From contig NZ_SSXC01000002.1 in assembly GCF_021699055.1 (NCBI RefSeq), positions 62,001 to 126,000 of the forward strand: DNA of 64,000 bases, in the 5' to 3' direction. Of this stretch, positions 8,081 to 16,275 are shown one piece after another. The translations under genes and the position numbers were made by a program. Numbering within the stretch: the stretch's first letter is position 1; each line of letters begins with the position of its first letter. The notes under the pieces are model-generated. The model was not told the origin of the DNA. It saw only the letters and a program-made list of their open reading frames with translations, and made no database searches. The DNA is from Blastococcus sp. MG754426 (GTDB lineage: Bacteria > Actinomycetota > Actinomycetes > Mycobacteriales > Geodermatophilaceae).

Positions 8081-8460
8081 AGGGGCACCTGCAAGCCGGC
8101 GGCGCGCAGCTCCGCGGCCACCCGCAGGCGCTCGACCTCGCGCGCCCGGCCCTCCGGCAGCTCCGCCAGCGCCGAGGCCACGCCGAGCATCCCGGCCGCC
8201 TCACCGAGGACGTCGTCGTAGGCCGCCAGCAGCGCCCGCCGCCGGGCCATGGGCATGCCGGCGGGCACCAGCGCCACCTGGCGGCCGAGCCGGCGCACGT
8301 CCGCGGCGACGACCTGCAGCGACCGCCCGGGCGGCGCCGGGTGGCGGGCCGCGTGGCGGCGGGCCGACCACGCCTCGATCCGCCGGATCAGCGGCCCCAG
8401 GCCGGCGACCAGGCCCGCGAAGGCGGCGAGCAGTGCGATGAGCTGGAGGAGCGCGGCCAT
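8077..8460 (-). CDS. Membrane-anchored protein of unknown function
   Basis: A 127-residue protein starting with an alanine- and leucine-rich membrane helix (about residues 2-24). An arginine-rich juxtamembrane segment RRIEAWSARRHAARH follows, then a soluble helical domain rich in Ala, Arg and Leu. I recognise no known domain. The coding frame is supported by its 4-base overlap with thpR downstream and its own ATG start. The pairing suggests co-translation with ThpR but gives no function. Confidence 0.72.
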   Translation of the reverse strand: MAALLQLIALLAAFAGLVAGLGPLIRRIEAWSARRHAARHPAPPGRSLQVVAADVRRLGRQVALVPAGMPMARRRALLAAYDDVLGEAAGMLGVASALAELPEGRAREVERLRVAAELRAAGLQVPL

Positions 8461-8515
8461 GGTGGTCCTCGGGGCACGGGCGGTACCGGTGCAGCGAACG
8501 GTACGCGCGGAACGC

Positions 8516-9886
8516 TCAGAGCGACTGCTGACCGGGGGCCTTCTGGCTGAGCTGCTCCTCCACCGTGCGCACCTGCGCGGAGGGGACGGTGCGGCGGATG
8601 CGCACCCGCACCGGCGAGCGCTGCACCGTCAGCCGCAGCGAGCCGCGGTGGGCCAGCCAGGCGGCGGCGACGACGCCGGCCACGATGCAGACCCCGCCCC
8701 CGAGGACGAGCCCCCACGGGGCGCCGAAGCGCTCGGCGACCCAGCCGATCAGCGGTGCACCGACCGGCGTGCCGCCCATGAAGCACATGAAGTAGAGCGC
8801 CATCACCCGGCCGCGCATCTGCGGATCGACGCCGAGCTGGACGAAGCTGTTGTTGGCCACGCTGAACACCAGCGCCGCGGCCCCCGTGGGCACCAGCAGC
8901 GCGGCGAACGCCAGGTAGGTCGGCATCAGCCCGGCGACGACGGTGCAGGCGCCGAAGAGCACAGCCGAGCCGACGAGGAACCGCTGCCGTGGCCGCACGC
9001 TGCGCCGGGTGGAGAGCAGCGCGCCGCTCAGCGACCCCACCGCGAAGCACGTCGACAGCAGCCCGAACGCCTCCGCGCCGAGGTCGAAGGTCTCCCGGGC
9101 CATCAGCGCGATGGTCACCTGGTAGTTGAACCCGAAGGTGCCCAGGACGAAGGCGAGGCCCATCGCCAGCAGCAGGTCGGGGTGGGCCCTGGTGTAGGCC
9201 AGCCCCTCGCGCAGCTGGCCCCGGCCCCGGGCGACCGGGGGGCTCGGGGTGAGCTCGTCGGCGCGCATGCCGGCGATCGCGGCGATGGTGAACGCGAAGC
9301 TCGCCGCGTTGAGGAAGAACGCCGGTGCGGTGTTCCCCGAGGCGGCGCCGATGAGCAGCCCGGCCAGGGCGGGGCCGATCAGCCGGGCGCCGTTGAAGAT
9401 CGTCGAGTTGAGGCTCACCGCGTTGGTGATCAGCTCAGGGCCGACCATCTCCGGGACGAACGACTGCCGCACCGGCACGTCGACGGCGGCCACCGACCCG
9501 AGCAGCCCGGCCAGCACGAACACGTGCCACAGCGCGACCGCCCCGGTGGCCACCAGGACGCCCAGCACGAGCGCGAGCAGGCCCATGAGGGCCTGGGCGA
9601 TGATCAGCAGCCGTCGCTTGGGGTAGCGGTCGGCGAGGACACCGCCGTAGGCGCTCAGCAGCAGCGAGGGGCCGAACTGCAGCGCGGTGATCAGCCCGAG
9701 GGCGACGCCGCTGTCGTCGGAGAGCTGCAGCACCAGCCAGTCCTGGCCGATGCGCTGCATCCAGGTACCGGTCAGGCTGAGCAGGTTGGCCGAGGCGTAG
9801 CGGCGGAAGTTGCGCACCCGGAGGGCCCGGAACATGCCGCTCCCCTGCTCGGGCGGCGTCCGCTGGTCAGTGCTCGTCCAGGTCAC
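8516..9886 (-). CDS. MFS transporter (MFS_3/TynTE type)
   Basis: A 456-residue major-facilitator protein with 12 predicted helices. The N-terminus FRALRVRNFRRYASANLLSL and the loop motif GGVLADRYPKRRLL (motif A) place it in the MFS_3 group of enterobactin-exporter-like and drug-efflux proteins. The start is GTG 9886, forming a GTGA overlap with the upstream marR gene; longer versions would run through marR. The cytoplasmic C-terminal tail VRTVEEQLSQKAPGQQSL is extended. Co-translation with a MarR regulator supports a role in export of a toxic small molecule sensed by that regulator. Confidence 0.9.
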   Translation of the reverse strand: MTWTSTDQRTPPEQGSGMFRALRVRNFRRYASANLLSLTGTWMQRIGQDWLVLQLSDDSGVALGLITALQFGPSLLLSAYGGVLADRYPKRRLLIIAQALMGLLALVLGVLVATGAVALWHVFVLAGLLGSVAAVDVPVRQSFVPEMVGPELITNAVSLNSTIFNGARLIGPALAGLLIGAASGNTAPAFFLNAASFAFTIAAIAGMRADELTPSPPVARGRGQLREGLAYTRAHPDLLLAMGLAFVLGTFGFNYQVTIALMARETFDLGAEAFGLLSTCFAVGSLSGALLSTRRSVRPRQRFLVGSAVLFGACTVVAGLMPTYLAFAALLVPTGAAALVFSVANNSFVQLGVDPQMRGRVMALYFMCFMGGTPVGAPLIGWVAERFGAPWGLVLGGGVCIVAGVVAAAWLAHRGSLRLTVQRSPVRVRIRRTVPSAQVRTVEEQLSQKAPGQQSL

Positions 9887-10317
9887 CCACCGGCGAGCTT
9901 GTCCATGATCTCGGCCGCCTCGCGCAGCACCGCCCGCTCCTCGGCGGTGAGCTCCTGCAGCCGGGAGGCCAGCCACGCCTCACGCGCCTGCGCCTCCGCC
10001 GACAGCATCTCCTCGGCGGCCGGGGTGAGCCCGATGATCACCTGGCGGCCGTCGGTGGGGTGCGGCGTGCGGGTGACCAGCCCCGCGTTCTCCAGGGCGA
10101 CGACGACCCGGGTCATCGACGGCGGCTGCACCCGCTCGTGGGCGGCCAGCTCCCCCGGGCTCATCGGGCCGTGCCGCTTGAGCGTCGACAACGCAGCGAG
10201 GTGGGTGAGCGTCACCGACGTGTCCACCCGCTGGTTGCGCAGCCGCCGGGAGAACCGCATGACCGCGAGCCGCAGCTCGTGGGCGAGCGCGGCGGTGTCC
10301 AGCGTCGTCCGGCCCAC
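9883..10317 (-). CDS. MarR-family transcriptional regulator
   Basis: A 144-residue dimeric winged-helix repressor. The DNA-binding core is LTHLAALSTLKRHGPMSPGELA through QPPSMTRVVVALENAGLVTR, and the beta-wing is HPTDGRQVIIGLT (about residues 84-96). It overlaps the MFS gene by four bases, the classic efflux-pump/MarR pair. A perfect palindrome (GTTAGCCTAAC) lies five bases before the start codon and is a likely self-operator. Ligand unknown. Confidence 0.93.
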   Translation of the reverse strand: MGRTTLDTAALAHELRLAVMRFSRRLRNQRVDTSVTLTHLAALSTLKRHGPMSPGELAAHERVQPPSMTRVVVALENAGLVTRTPHPTDGRQVIIGLTPAAEEMLSAEAQAREAWLASRLQELTAEERAVLREAAEIMDKLAGG

Positions 10318-10321
10318 GGTC

Positions 10322-10332
10322 GTTAGCCTAAC
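10322..10332 (-). promoter_or_regulatory. Candidate MarR operator palindrome
   Basis: GTTAGCCTAAC is a perfect 11-base palindrome, with its edge five bases upstream of the marR GTG. MarR proteins bind short AT-flanked palindromes of this kind and usually repress their own promoter. On the minus strand the sequence reads TTAGGCTAA, and TAGGCT can double as a -10 hexamer, so binding would block RNA polymerase. Confidence 0.6.
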
Positions 10333-10343
10333 TCAGCGCCTGG

Positions 10344-11903
10344 TCAGAACAGCTGCTGCAGCGGCTCGAGCGCGAAGTAGACCAGGAAGAGCAGGGCCAC
10401 CACCCACATGAGCGGGTGGATCTCCCGGCGTCGCCCGACGGCCACGCGCAGCAGCACGAAGCTGATGACGCCGGCCCCGATGCCGTTGGTGATCGAGTAG
10501 GTGAACGGCATCAGCGCGATGGTCAGGAACGCCGGGATGACCAGGGACATGTCGTCCCAGGTGAGGTTCTTGATCTGGCTGATCATCAGCGCGCCGACGA
10601 TCACCAGCGCGGGGGCCGCCGCCTCGGCGGGCACGACCGCCACCAGGGGGGTGAAGAACACCGCGACCAGGAACAGCAGGCCGGTGACGATGCTGGCCAG
10701 CCCGGTGCGGGCGCCGTCGGCCACCCCGGCGGTGCTCTCGATGTAGGTGGTGTTCGACGAGACGCTGCCCGCGCCACCCGCGGCGGCGGCCAGCGAGTCG
10801 ACGAGCAGGACCGGCTGCGACTTCGGCAGGTTGCGGTTCTCGTCCAGCAGGTCGCCCTCGGCGCCGACCGCGGTGACCGTGCCGACGGTGTCGAAGAAGT
10901 CGGCGATCATGATGGAGAAGACGATCAGCAGGGCGGCGATGACGCCGATGCGCTCGAACCCGCCGAACAGGGAGAAGTTGCCGAGCAGGGAGAAGTCGGG
11001 GGTGCCGACGACGTCGTCGGGCAGCTCGGGCACCTGCAGCCACCACCCGCGGGGGTTCTCGCCGTCCTCGCCGAAGCGCGGGCCGACGCCGGCGACGGCC
11101 TCGACGACGATCGCCAGCACCGTCGTCGCCACGATGCCGATGAGCAGCGCGCCCTTGACCCGGCGGACCACCAGCAGGCTCATGAGCAGCAGGCCGACGA
11201 CGAAGGTGAGCATCGGCCAGCCGGCGAGCTGGCCGCCCACACCGAAGCTGATCAGCGGGTTGCCCGGCCGGATGATGCCGGCGTCGGCCAGCCCGATGAT
11301 CGCCAGGAAAAAGCCGATGCCGACGGCGATCGCGATCTTGAGCTGGGCCGGGATCGCCTCGAAGACCGCCTTGCGGAAGCCGGTGAGCACCAGCACGGTG
11401 ATCAGCAGGCCCTCCAGCACGACCAGGCCCATGATCTCGGGCCAGGTCAGCTGGGTGGCCGCGAAGACGGCGACGATCGCGTTGATGCCCAGGCCGGTGG
11501 CGAGCGCGAACGGGTAGCGCCCGACGATGCCCATCAGCAGCGTCAGCGCACCGGCGAGCAGCGCGGTGACGGCCGCGATCGAGCCGAACGGCAGGACCGT
11601 CCCCTCGACGTCGGCACCCGGTGTGCCGTCCGGACCGGCGATGCTGGTCAGGATGATCGGGTTGAGCACCACGATGTAGGCCATCGTGAAGAAGGTGGTG
11701 ATCCCACCGCGCACCTCGCGGCTGACCGTCGAGCGGCGGGCGCTGATCTCGAAGTACCGGTCCAGACCGTTCTTCGGGCGGACCCGCGGCCCCTCGCTGC
11801 GGCGCGGCGTGGTCGGCGGCCGCCCCGCCGAGACGTCGGCGGGGGTGCTGCCGTCGGCGGCCGAGGCGCTGGCGCCACCGGAGGGACGGGACTTCTGCGG
11901 CAT
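10344..11903 (-). CDS. NCS2-family purine permease (AzgA/GhxP-like)
   Basis: Proton-coupled uptake of hypoxanthine, guanine or adenine. The 519-residue polytopic protein has FTMAYIVVLNPIIL in helix 1, the NCS2 signature SVSSNTTYIESTAGVADG, and FFDTVGTVTAVGAEG in the AzgA-specific helix. The C-terminal helices read IALMPFTYSITNGIGAGV. The start is ATG 11903 (MPQKSRP), with GGAG eight bases upstream; in-frame ATGs at 11933 and 11954 exist but lack a ribosome site. The N-terminus has a long disordered Ser/Pro/Arg-rich tail of about 50 residues. The substrate class is firm, the exact base is not. Confidence 0.92.
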   Translation of the reverse strand: MPQKSRPSGGASASAADGSTPADVSAGRPPTTPRRSEGPRVRPKNGLDRYFEISARRSTVSREVRGGITTFFTMAYIVVLNPIILTSIAGPDGTPGADVEGTVLPFGSIAAVTALLAGALTLLMGIVGRYPFALATGLGINAIVAVFAATQLTWPEIMGLVVLEGLLITVLVLTGFRKAVFEAIPAQLKIAIAVGIGFFLAIIGLADAGIIRPGNPLISFGVGGQLAGWPMLTFVVGLLLMSLLVVRRVKGALLIGIVATTVLAIVVEAVAGVGPRFGEDGENPRGWWLQVPELPDDVVGTPDFSLLGNFSLFGGFERIGVIAALLIVFSIMIADFFDTVGTVTAVGAEGDLLDENRNLPKSQPVLLVDSLAAAAGGAGSVSSNTTYIESTAGVADGARTGLASIVTGLLFLVAVFFTPLVAVVPAEAAAPALVIVGALMISQIKNLTWDDMSLVIPAFLTIALMPFTYSITNGIGAGVISFVLLRVAVGRRREIHPLMWVVALLFLVYFALEPLQQLF

Positions 11904-11996
11904 GCGGGTTCTCCGGGCGGTGCGGGTGGCCATCGAGCGGCGCCAGCGTGCCACATGCAGGGACCGGCACCGTCGCCCCGTGACCAGGATGGGATC

Positions 11997-12008
11997 TAAG
12001 GTGCCGTC
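11997..12008 (+). promoter_or_regulatory. Leaderless -10 of the DUF2530 gene
   Basis: TAAGGT at 11997-12002 ends six bases before the GTG at 12009. With transcription starting about seven bases after the -10, the mRNA would begin at or next to the start codon. Confidence 0.5.
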
Positions 12009-12236
12009 GTGCCCCGTCCCGTCAAGCAGGCTCCCCCGCCGTTGCAGGTCGACACCGCGCGCGTGGTGATCGCCGGCATCGCCGTGTGGGCGGTGGCGCT
12101 GGTCGTGCTCCTGCTACTGGGCGACCGGGTGGACCGCATGTGGACCTGGACCTGCGTGGCCGCCATCGGGCTGGCGGTGCTCGGCCTCGGCGTCATGAAG
12201 CTGCAGGGGCAGCTGGGCCCCCGCGACCGCGGCTGA
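12009..12236 (+). CDS. DUF2530 membrane protein
   Basis: A 75-residue protein with two closely spaced transmembrane helices (about residues 18-37 and 45-62). The loop is GDRVDRMWTWTC and the C-terminus MKLQGQLGPRDRG, matching the small actinobacterial DUF2530 family. Function is unknown. It is convergent with the DUF3027 gene, six bases apart. The start is GTG 12009 with no Shine-Dalgarno sequence, consistent with leaderless translation. Confidence 0.85.
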   Translation: MPRPVKQAPPPLQVDTARVVIAGIAVWAVALVVLLLLGDRVDRMWTWTCVAAIGLAVLGLGVMKLQGQLGPRDRG

Positions 12237-12242
12237 GCGCGG

Positions 12243-13043
12243 TCAGTCCGCCAGGACGTCGTACTCCGAGGTGTCGTAGCGCGCCGAGGTGACCACCTCG
12301 GTGTCCTGGACGACGACGAGCGTGGCCTGGCTGTGCGCGCCGCAGCCGTAGTCGGCGGCCACGACCCGCCCGTCACCGGGTGCGTAGGCGTTGCCGCAGG
12401 CGCCGACCATCCCGCGGAGCGAGCCGGCCAGCGGGAGCCAGAAGCCGCAGGTCGCGCAGGGGCCGGGGGCCTGACGGGCCATCGGTGAGGTCGGGCCGAA
12501 CTCCCCCGACGACCAGCGGGCCACGGCCTCGGCACGCCCCTCGCGGGACATGACCCGCTCCCGGCCCAGCCCGATCTCTCGGGCGACGACGCGCCCCTCG
12601 GCGTCGTCGGCGGAGTCGTCGTCGACCGTGTAGGCCGGTACCAGGCGGGGGTCGTCCTCGGTGGCCGGCAGGACGTCGCCCACCGAGAGGTCCCCCGGGC
12701 GCAGCCGCTCGTGCCACGGCACCCACGCCGGCGCGAGCAGCGCCTGGTCGCCCGGCAGCAGGACGACCTCGTCGACGGTCACCCGCTCCTCGCCGGGCAC
12801 CCGGGCGATCGTGACCGCCCAGTGCCAGCCCACGTACCCGGGCAGCCGGCTGGCGAAGGTGTGGGTGAGCACCTCGCCGAGCTCCGCGGGCCCCACGGCC
12901 TCCGCCGTCGCGCCCAGGTGCTCGCCCACCAGGTCGGCGGCCCCGGCCGTCTCGACGGCGGCCGCCCGGGCCGGCTCCACCGCGGCGGTCAGCGGCTCGG
13001 CCGGGGACGGGACGGGCGGGGTGGAGGCGGGCACGCCCCCCAT
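12243..13043 (-). CDS. DUF3027 protein with a C-terminal Cys-rich zinc-ribbon-like region
   Basis: A 266-residue actinobacterial protein. The middle carries the DUF3027 block GYVGWHWAVTIARVPG and WVPWHERLRPGDLSVGD. The C-terminal third holds four cysteines in CATCGF, CGNAY and YGCGAHS, likely a metal site. The ATG at 13043 is used because the protein family begins shortly after it and longer forms would run into the divergent MFS gene. Molecular function is unknown. The divergent start-to-start gap is only 56 bases and contains a 16-base palindrome. Confidence 0.85.
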   Translation of the reverse strand: MGGVPASTPPVPSPAEPLTAAVEPARAAAVETAGAADLVGEHLGATAEAVGPAELGEVLTHTFASRLPGYVGWHWAVTIARVPGEERVTVDEVVLLPGDQALLAPAWVPWHERLRPGDLSVGDVLPATEDDPRLVPAYTVDDDSADDAEGRVVAREIGLGRERVMSREGRAEAVARWSSGEFGPTSPMARQAPGPCATCGFWLPLAGSLRGMVGACGNAYAPGDGRVVAADYGCGAHSQATLVVVQDTEVVTSARYDTSEYDVLAD

Positions 13044-13080
13044 TGTGGCTGACGGCCGGCCCGGCGTCTCCGACCGCACC

Positions 13081-13096
13081 GCCGCACCGGTGCGGC
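13081..13096. promoter_or_regulatory. 16-base perfect palindrome before the MFS start codon
   Basis: GCCGCACC followed directly by GGTGCGGC forms a perfect inverted repeat that ends three bases before the ATG at 13100. It could be a protein operator shared by the divergent DUF3027 and MFS genes, or a hairpin that blocks ribosome entry on the MFS mRNA. No separate Shine-Dalgarno is visible. Confidence 0.5.
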
Positions 13097-13099
13097 ACC

Positions 13100-14617
13100 A
13101 TGGGCGGCGTGCGCTCCTCGCCCCGCCCCGCCGGTGCTCGCCGCTGGCCGCGGACGGGCGGGCAGGAGCCGGCGCCGTCGGTGGACACGACCCCGCTCGG
13201 CGTCCCCCGGCCGCAGACGCGGCCGCTGCCCGCGCCAGGGCCCGGGCCGGCGCCCGCACCTGCCCCGCCGAGGGTCACCGTCACCCGGGTCGCCGCCGCC
13301 CGCAGCCGCGAGCTGACGGTCGCGGCCGCGCGCCGGGTCCGCACGGCGAGCCGGGCCGACGGCGCCGGCGACAGCGGGCTGACCCACCTGCTGTGGGTGA
13401 ACGCCCTGCACATGGCCGGCGACGCGATGATCGCCGTCTCCCTGGCCGGGACGCTGTTCTTCGCCGCCACCGCCGACGCCCAGCGCGGCAACGTCGCGCT
13501 CTACCTGCTGGTCACCATGGCGCCGTTCGCACTGCTGGCCCCGGTCATCGGCCCGGCGCTGGACCGGCTCCAGCGCGGCCGCCGGTGGGCGCTGGCGGTC
13601 TCGCTGGGCGGGCGGGCGGTGCTCGCGCTGGTCATGGCCCGGCACTTCGACGACCTGTGGCTCTACCCGGCGGCGCTGGGCGTGCTGGTGCTCTCCAAGG
13701 CGCACAACGTGCTGCGGGCCGCGGTCGTCCCGCGCGTGCTGCCCGGGCCGATGTCGCTGACGTCGGCGAACGCCCGGCTGTCGGTGTTCGGCCTGGTCAC
13801 GGCCGGCGTCGCCGGGGGGCTGGGCGCCGGGGTGGCCGCGCTGCTCGGCTTCGACTGGGAGCTGTGGGCGACGGCGGCGGTCTTCGTGGCCGGCGCGGTG
13901 CTCGCCGTGCGGCTCCCCCGGCACGTCGACGTCCCCACCGGCGAGGAGCCGGCCGACGTGCTCACCACCGCCGAGATCCCGCTGCCCGGCCGCCGGCGGC
14001 GGGTCTCCCCGCACGTGGTGCTGGCGCTGCGGGCCAACGCGGCGCTGCGCGGGCTGGGCGGGTTCCTCACCATCTTCGCCGCGTTCCTCGTGCAGGCGAC
14101 GTTCGCCGACGGATGGTCGGCGACCCTCGCCCTGGGCGCGCTGGCCGCCGCGGCGGGGCTGGGCAGCTTCACGGGGACCGCGGTCGGGTCGCGGATGCAC
14201 TCCGCCGCCCCCGACCGGCTGGTGCTGCACGCCGCGTCCGCCGCCGCGGTGGTGACGGTGCTGGCCGCGGTCTTCTACGGGTTCGGCATGGCGGTGCTGG
14301 TCGCCGGCGTCTCCGCCGTGGCCAACGCGCTGGGCAAGGTCTCGCTCGACGCGATCATCCAGCGCGAGGTGCCCGAGAGCCTGCGCGCCTCGGCGTTCGC
14401 CCGCTCCGAGACGGTGCTGCAGCTGGCCTGGGTCGCCGGCGGGGCGCTGGGCATCGCGCTGCCGCCCACCGGCTGGATCGGGTTCACCGTCGCCGCGGCG
14501 CTGCTCGTGCTGGCGGTGGCGCTGATCCTGTGGAGCCTCTACCGCAGCCGCCCCGCGCCGGGGACGGCGGGGGCCCCGGACGCACCGACGACGCCGGTGG
14601 GACCGTCGTGGTCGTGA
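13100..14617 (+). CDS. MFS-type membrane transporter, actinobacterial
   Basis: A 505-residue protein. The first about 90 residues are Pro/Arg-rich and cytoplasmic (PLPAPGPGPAPAPAPP). About 12 membrane segments follow, with the motif-A-like loop GPALDRLQRGRRWALAVS and the second-half feature SSRMHS-like VGSRMHSAAPDRLV. A comparable MFS gene sits next to a DUF2771 lipoprotein gene in mycobacteria. Here the two are coupled by a GTGA overlap, so they probably act together at the envelope. Substrate unknown. The start is ATG 13100; GTG 13109 is possible. Confidence 0.85.
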   Translation: MGGVRSSPRPAGARRWPRTGGQEPAPSVDTTPLGVPRPQTRPLPAPGPGPAPAPAPPRVTVTRVAAARSRELTVAAARRVRTASRADGAGDSGLTHLLWVNALHMAGDAMIAVSLAGTLFFAATADAQRGNVALYLLVTMAPFALLAPVIGPALDRLQRGRRWALAVSLGGRAVLALVMARHFDDLWLYPAALGVLVLSKAHNVLRAAVVPRVLPGPMSLTSANARLSVFGLVTAGVAGGLGAGVAALLGFDWELWATAAVFVAGAVLAVRLPRHVDVPTGEEPADVLTTAEIPLPGRRRRVSPHVVLALRANAALRGLGGFLTIFAAFLVQATFADGWSATLALGALAAAAGLGSFTGTAVGSRMHSAAPDRLVLHAASAAAVVTVLAAVFYGFGMAVLVAGVSAVANALGKVSLDAIIQREVPESLRASAFARSETVLQLAWVAGGALGIALPPTGWIGFTVAAALLVLAVALILWSLYRSRPAPGTAGAPDAPTTPVGPSWS

Positions 14618-15078
14618 GAACGCCCCGCACCGCCCTGCTGCTCGCCCTCTGCACCGCCGGGTCGCTGACCGCCTGCGCCGGTGAGCCCGCGACCCCGCAG
14701 GACCTGCGGGTGCAGGCCGGCAGCCAGGACGTCACCGCCGCGCCGACCCAGTACTGCCTGGACGGCGAGGGGCAGCGCTACAGCACCCGTCCCCCGGTCG
14801 TCGAGGTCTCCCCGGACACCACGATCGCGCTGACCGTGCCGGAGGCGATCGCCGAGCGCGGGTGGCAGGTGCAGGTGTTCGACGAGTCGCTGGAGCAGCT
14901 GATCGGCGAGGTCGACGTCCCCACGGGCACCGAGACCTTCGAGGGGATCAGCTCCTCCGACGTCGTCCCACCCGCCTTCTACCTGGTGGTCGTCGAGGAC
15001 GCCGGCGGCGACTGCGGCGAGTTCACCGCGGCCTGGCCGGTCGGCTTCCTGCGCGCCGGCGGCGACCTGGGGAGCTGA
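14614..15078 (+). CDS. DUF2771 lipoprotein
   Basis: A 154-residue secreted lipoprotein. The signal peptide VRTPRTALLLALCTAGS leads to a lipobox LTAC with Cys21 as the predicted lipidated residue. The mature part has two cysteines (YCLDGEG and DCGEF) that may form a disulfide. It adopts a beta-rich DUF2771 pattern (VSPDTTIALTVPEAIAERGW). The start is GTG 14614 overlapping the MFS stop; GTG 14608 is an alternative. Likely an accessory subunit of the adjacent membrane transporter, by coupling only. Confidence 0.86.
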   Translation: MRTPRTALLLALCTAGSLTACAGEPATPQDLRVQAGSQDVTAAPTQYCLDGEGQRYSTRPPVVEVSPDTTIALTVPEAIAERGWQVQVFDESLEQLIGEVDVPTGTETFEGISSSDVVPPAFYLVVVEDAGGDCGEFTAAWPVGFLRAGGDLGS

Positions 15079-15085
15079 GCGGCGC

Positions 15086-15478
15086 TCAGCCCTCCAGGTC
15101 GGTGGCGACCGCGCGCAGCACGGCGGCCACCTTCCGGGCATGGCCCCGGTCGGGGTAGCGGCCGTGCCGCAGCCCCTCGGAGACGTCGTCGAGCAGCTTG
15201 ATCAGGTCCTCGACGATCGGGACCAGCTCGTCGGGCTTCTTCCGCGCGGCCGCGGCGACGGTGGCCGCCACCGACGGCAGCGGGTCGAGCAGGCGCACCT
15301 GCAGCGCCTGGTCGCCGCGGCGGCCGGCGACGATCCCGAACTCCACCCGCTGGCCGGGCTTGAGGTCGGTGCCGGCCGGGAGCGCGTCCTTGTGCACGAA
15401 GACGTCGGGACCGTCCTCGCGGGACAGGAAGCCGAAGCCCTTCTCCGCGTTGAACCACTTCACTCTGCCGGTGGGCAC
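15086..15478 (-). CDS. CspB-type cold-shock protein with C-terminal helical extension
   Basis: A 130-residue protein. The N-terminal cold-shock domain (residues 2-68) has RNP1 KGFGFL and RNP2 VFVHKD for single-stranded nucleic acid binding. An about 60-residue alpha-helical extension follows ([21 protein letters not shown]), as in mycobacterial CspB of about 135 residues. It is presumably an RNA chaperone. The start is GTG 15478 with GAGGG upstream; an in-frame start at 15628 would add 50 unrelated residues. It is divergent from the DUF202 pair. Confidence 0.9.
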   Translation of the reverse strand: MPTGRVKWFNAEKGFGFLSREDGPDVFVHKDALPAGTDLKPGQRVEFGIVAGRRGDQALQVRLLDPLPSVAATVAAAARKKPDELVPIVEDLIKLLDDVSEGLRHGRYPDRGHARKVAAVLRAVATDLEG

Positions 15479-15604
15479 GGTGGATCCCTCAGTTCCTCGC
15501 TGTGGCGCGGCGCGCTGGCCGGACGGTCGACGCGGCGGGACGCCGCTGCTGGACAGGTTAGCCGCCGCGGCGCCGCCCCGACCTGCCGATTCCGGGCGGG
15601 TCCC

Positions 15605-15616
15605 TACGCTGGGCCG
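15605..15616 (+). promoter_or_regulatory. Leaderless -10 of the DUF202 pair
   Basis: TACGCT at 15605-15610 ends six bases before the GTG at 15617, the same spacing seen in front of many genes in this window. Confidence 0.5.
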
Positions 15617-15958
15617 GTGCCCGACCACCCCGACTACCGCTTCACGCTCGCCAACGAGCGCACGCTGCTGGCCTGGCTGCGGACGGGGCTGGCGCTGGTC
15701 GCCGGCGGGGTGGCCGTCGCCACCTACGCCCCCGACCTCGGGGTGCGCTGGGGCAGCGCCGCGGTCGCGCTCGCGCTGGTCCTCATCGGGCTGGGCATCG
15801 CGCTGGCCGGCTACCGCCGCTGGCAGGCCAACGAGGCGGCGATCGGGGCCGGGCGCGCCCTGCCGGCCAGCCGGCTCGTCCCTGCCGCGGTCGCGGCCGT
15901 GGCGGCGGTGGTGGTCGTCGTCGGCGTGCTCGTGGGCGTGGAGGTGCTGCGCGGGTGA
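15617..15958 (+). CDS. YidH-like DUF202 membrane protein
   Basis: A 113-residue inner-membrane protein. The N-terminal soluble signature [20 protein letters not shown] defines DUF202. Three transmembrane segments follow, with the inter-helix motif [12 protein letters not shown]. The family's biochemical role is unknown. It overlaps the next DUF202 gene by four bases (GTGA), forming the common tandem YidH/YidG arrangement. Start is GTG with no Shine-Dalgarno; a leaderless -10 is present. Confidence 0.9.
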   Translation: MPDHPDYRFTLANERTLLAWLRTGLALVAGGVAVATYAPDLGVRWGSAAVALALVLIGLGIALAGYRRWQANEAAIGAGRALPASRLVPAAVAAVAAVVVVVGVLVGVEVLRG

Positions 15959-16275
15959 GCGGGCCGGTGGAGACCCAGCCCGAGCGCACGGTGCTGGCCT
16001 GGCAGCGCACCGGCCTGGGGCTGCTGGCCGTGGCCGGCCTGGTCGGGCACCGGGCGGTCCACCTCGGCCGACCGGCCCTGCTGGTCGTCGCGGGCGTCGC
16101 CGCGCTCCTCGGCATCGGGGTGCTCGGCGGGCTGGGGCCGGCCCGCTACCACCGGGTGCAGCAGCGGGTCGCCACCGGGCGCCCCGTCGGGGACCGGGCG
16201 GCCGCGCTGGCCGCGACGGCGGCCGTCGTCCTCACCGCCCTCGCCGCGGCGGTCGCGGTGCTCATCCCCGGCTGA
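15955..16275 (+). CDS. Second DUF202 membrane protein (YidG-like)
   Basis: A 106-residue paralogue-like partner of the preceding gene, beginning [19 protein letters not shown] (the DUF202 motif) with three predicted helices. It is co-translated through a GTGA overlap at 15955. Its 3' end overlaps the convergent nucleotidyltransferase gene by 14 bases, so antisense transcription between the two is unavoidable unless terminated inside the genes. Function unknown. Confidence 0.88.
   Translation: MSGPVETQPERTVLAWQRTGLGLLAVAGLVGHRAVHLGRPALLVVAGVAALLGIGVLGGLGPARYHRVQQRVATGRPVGDRAAALAATAAVVLTALAAAVAVLIPG

Noticed and set aside
8249-10411. A 720-residue open frame on the plus strand over the MFS/MarR region
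   Set aside because: Antisense to the MFS and MarR genes, with the same low-complexity composition and no recognisable domain.
10416-11999. A 527-residue open frame antisense to the purine permease
   Set aside because: It is rich in Asp, His, Gln and Arg with no domain, the mirror of a membrane protein gene.
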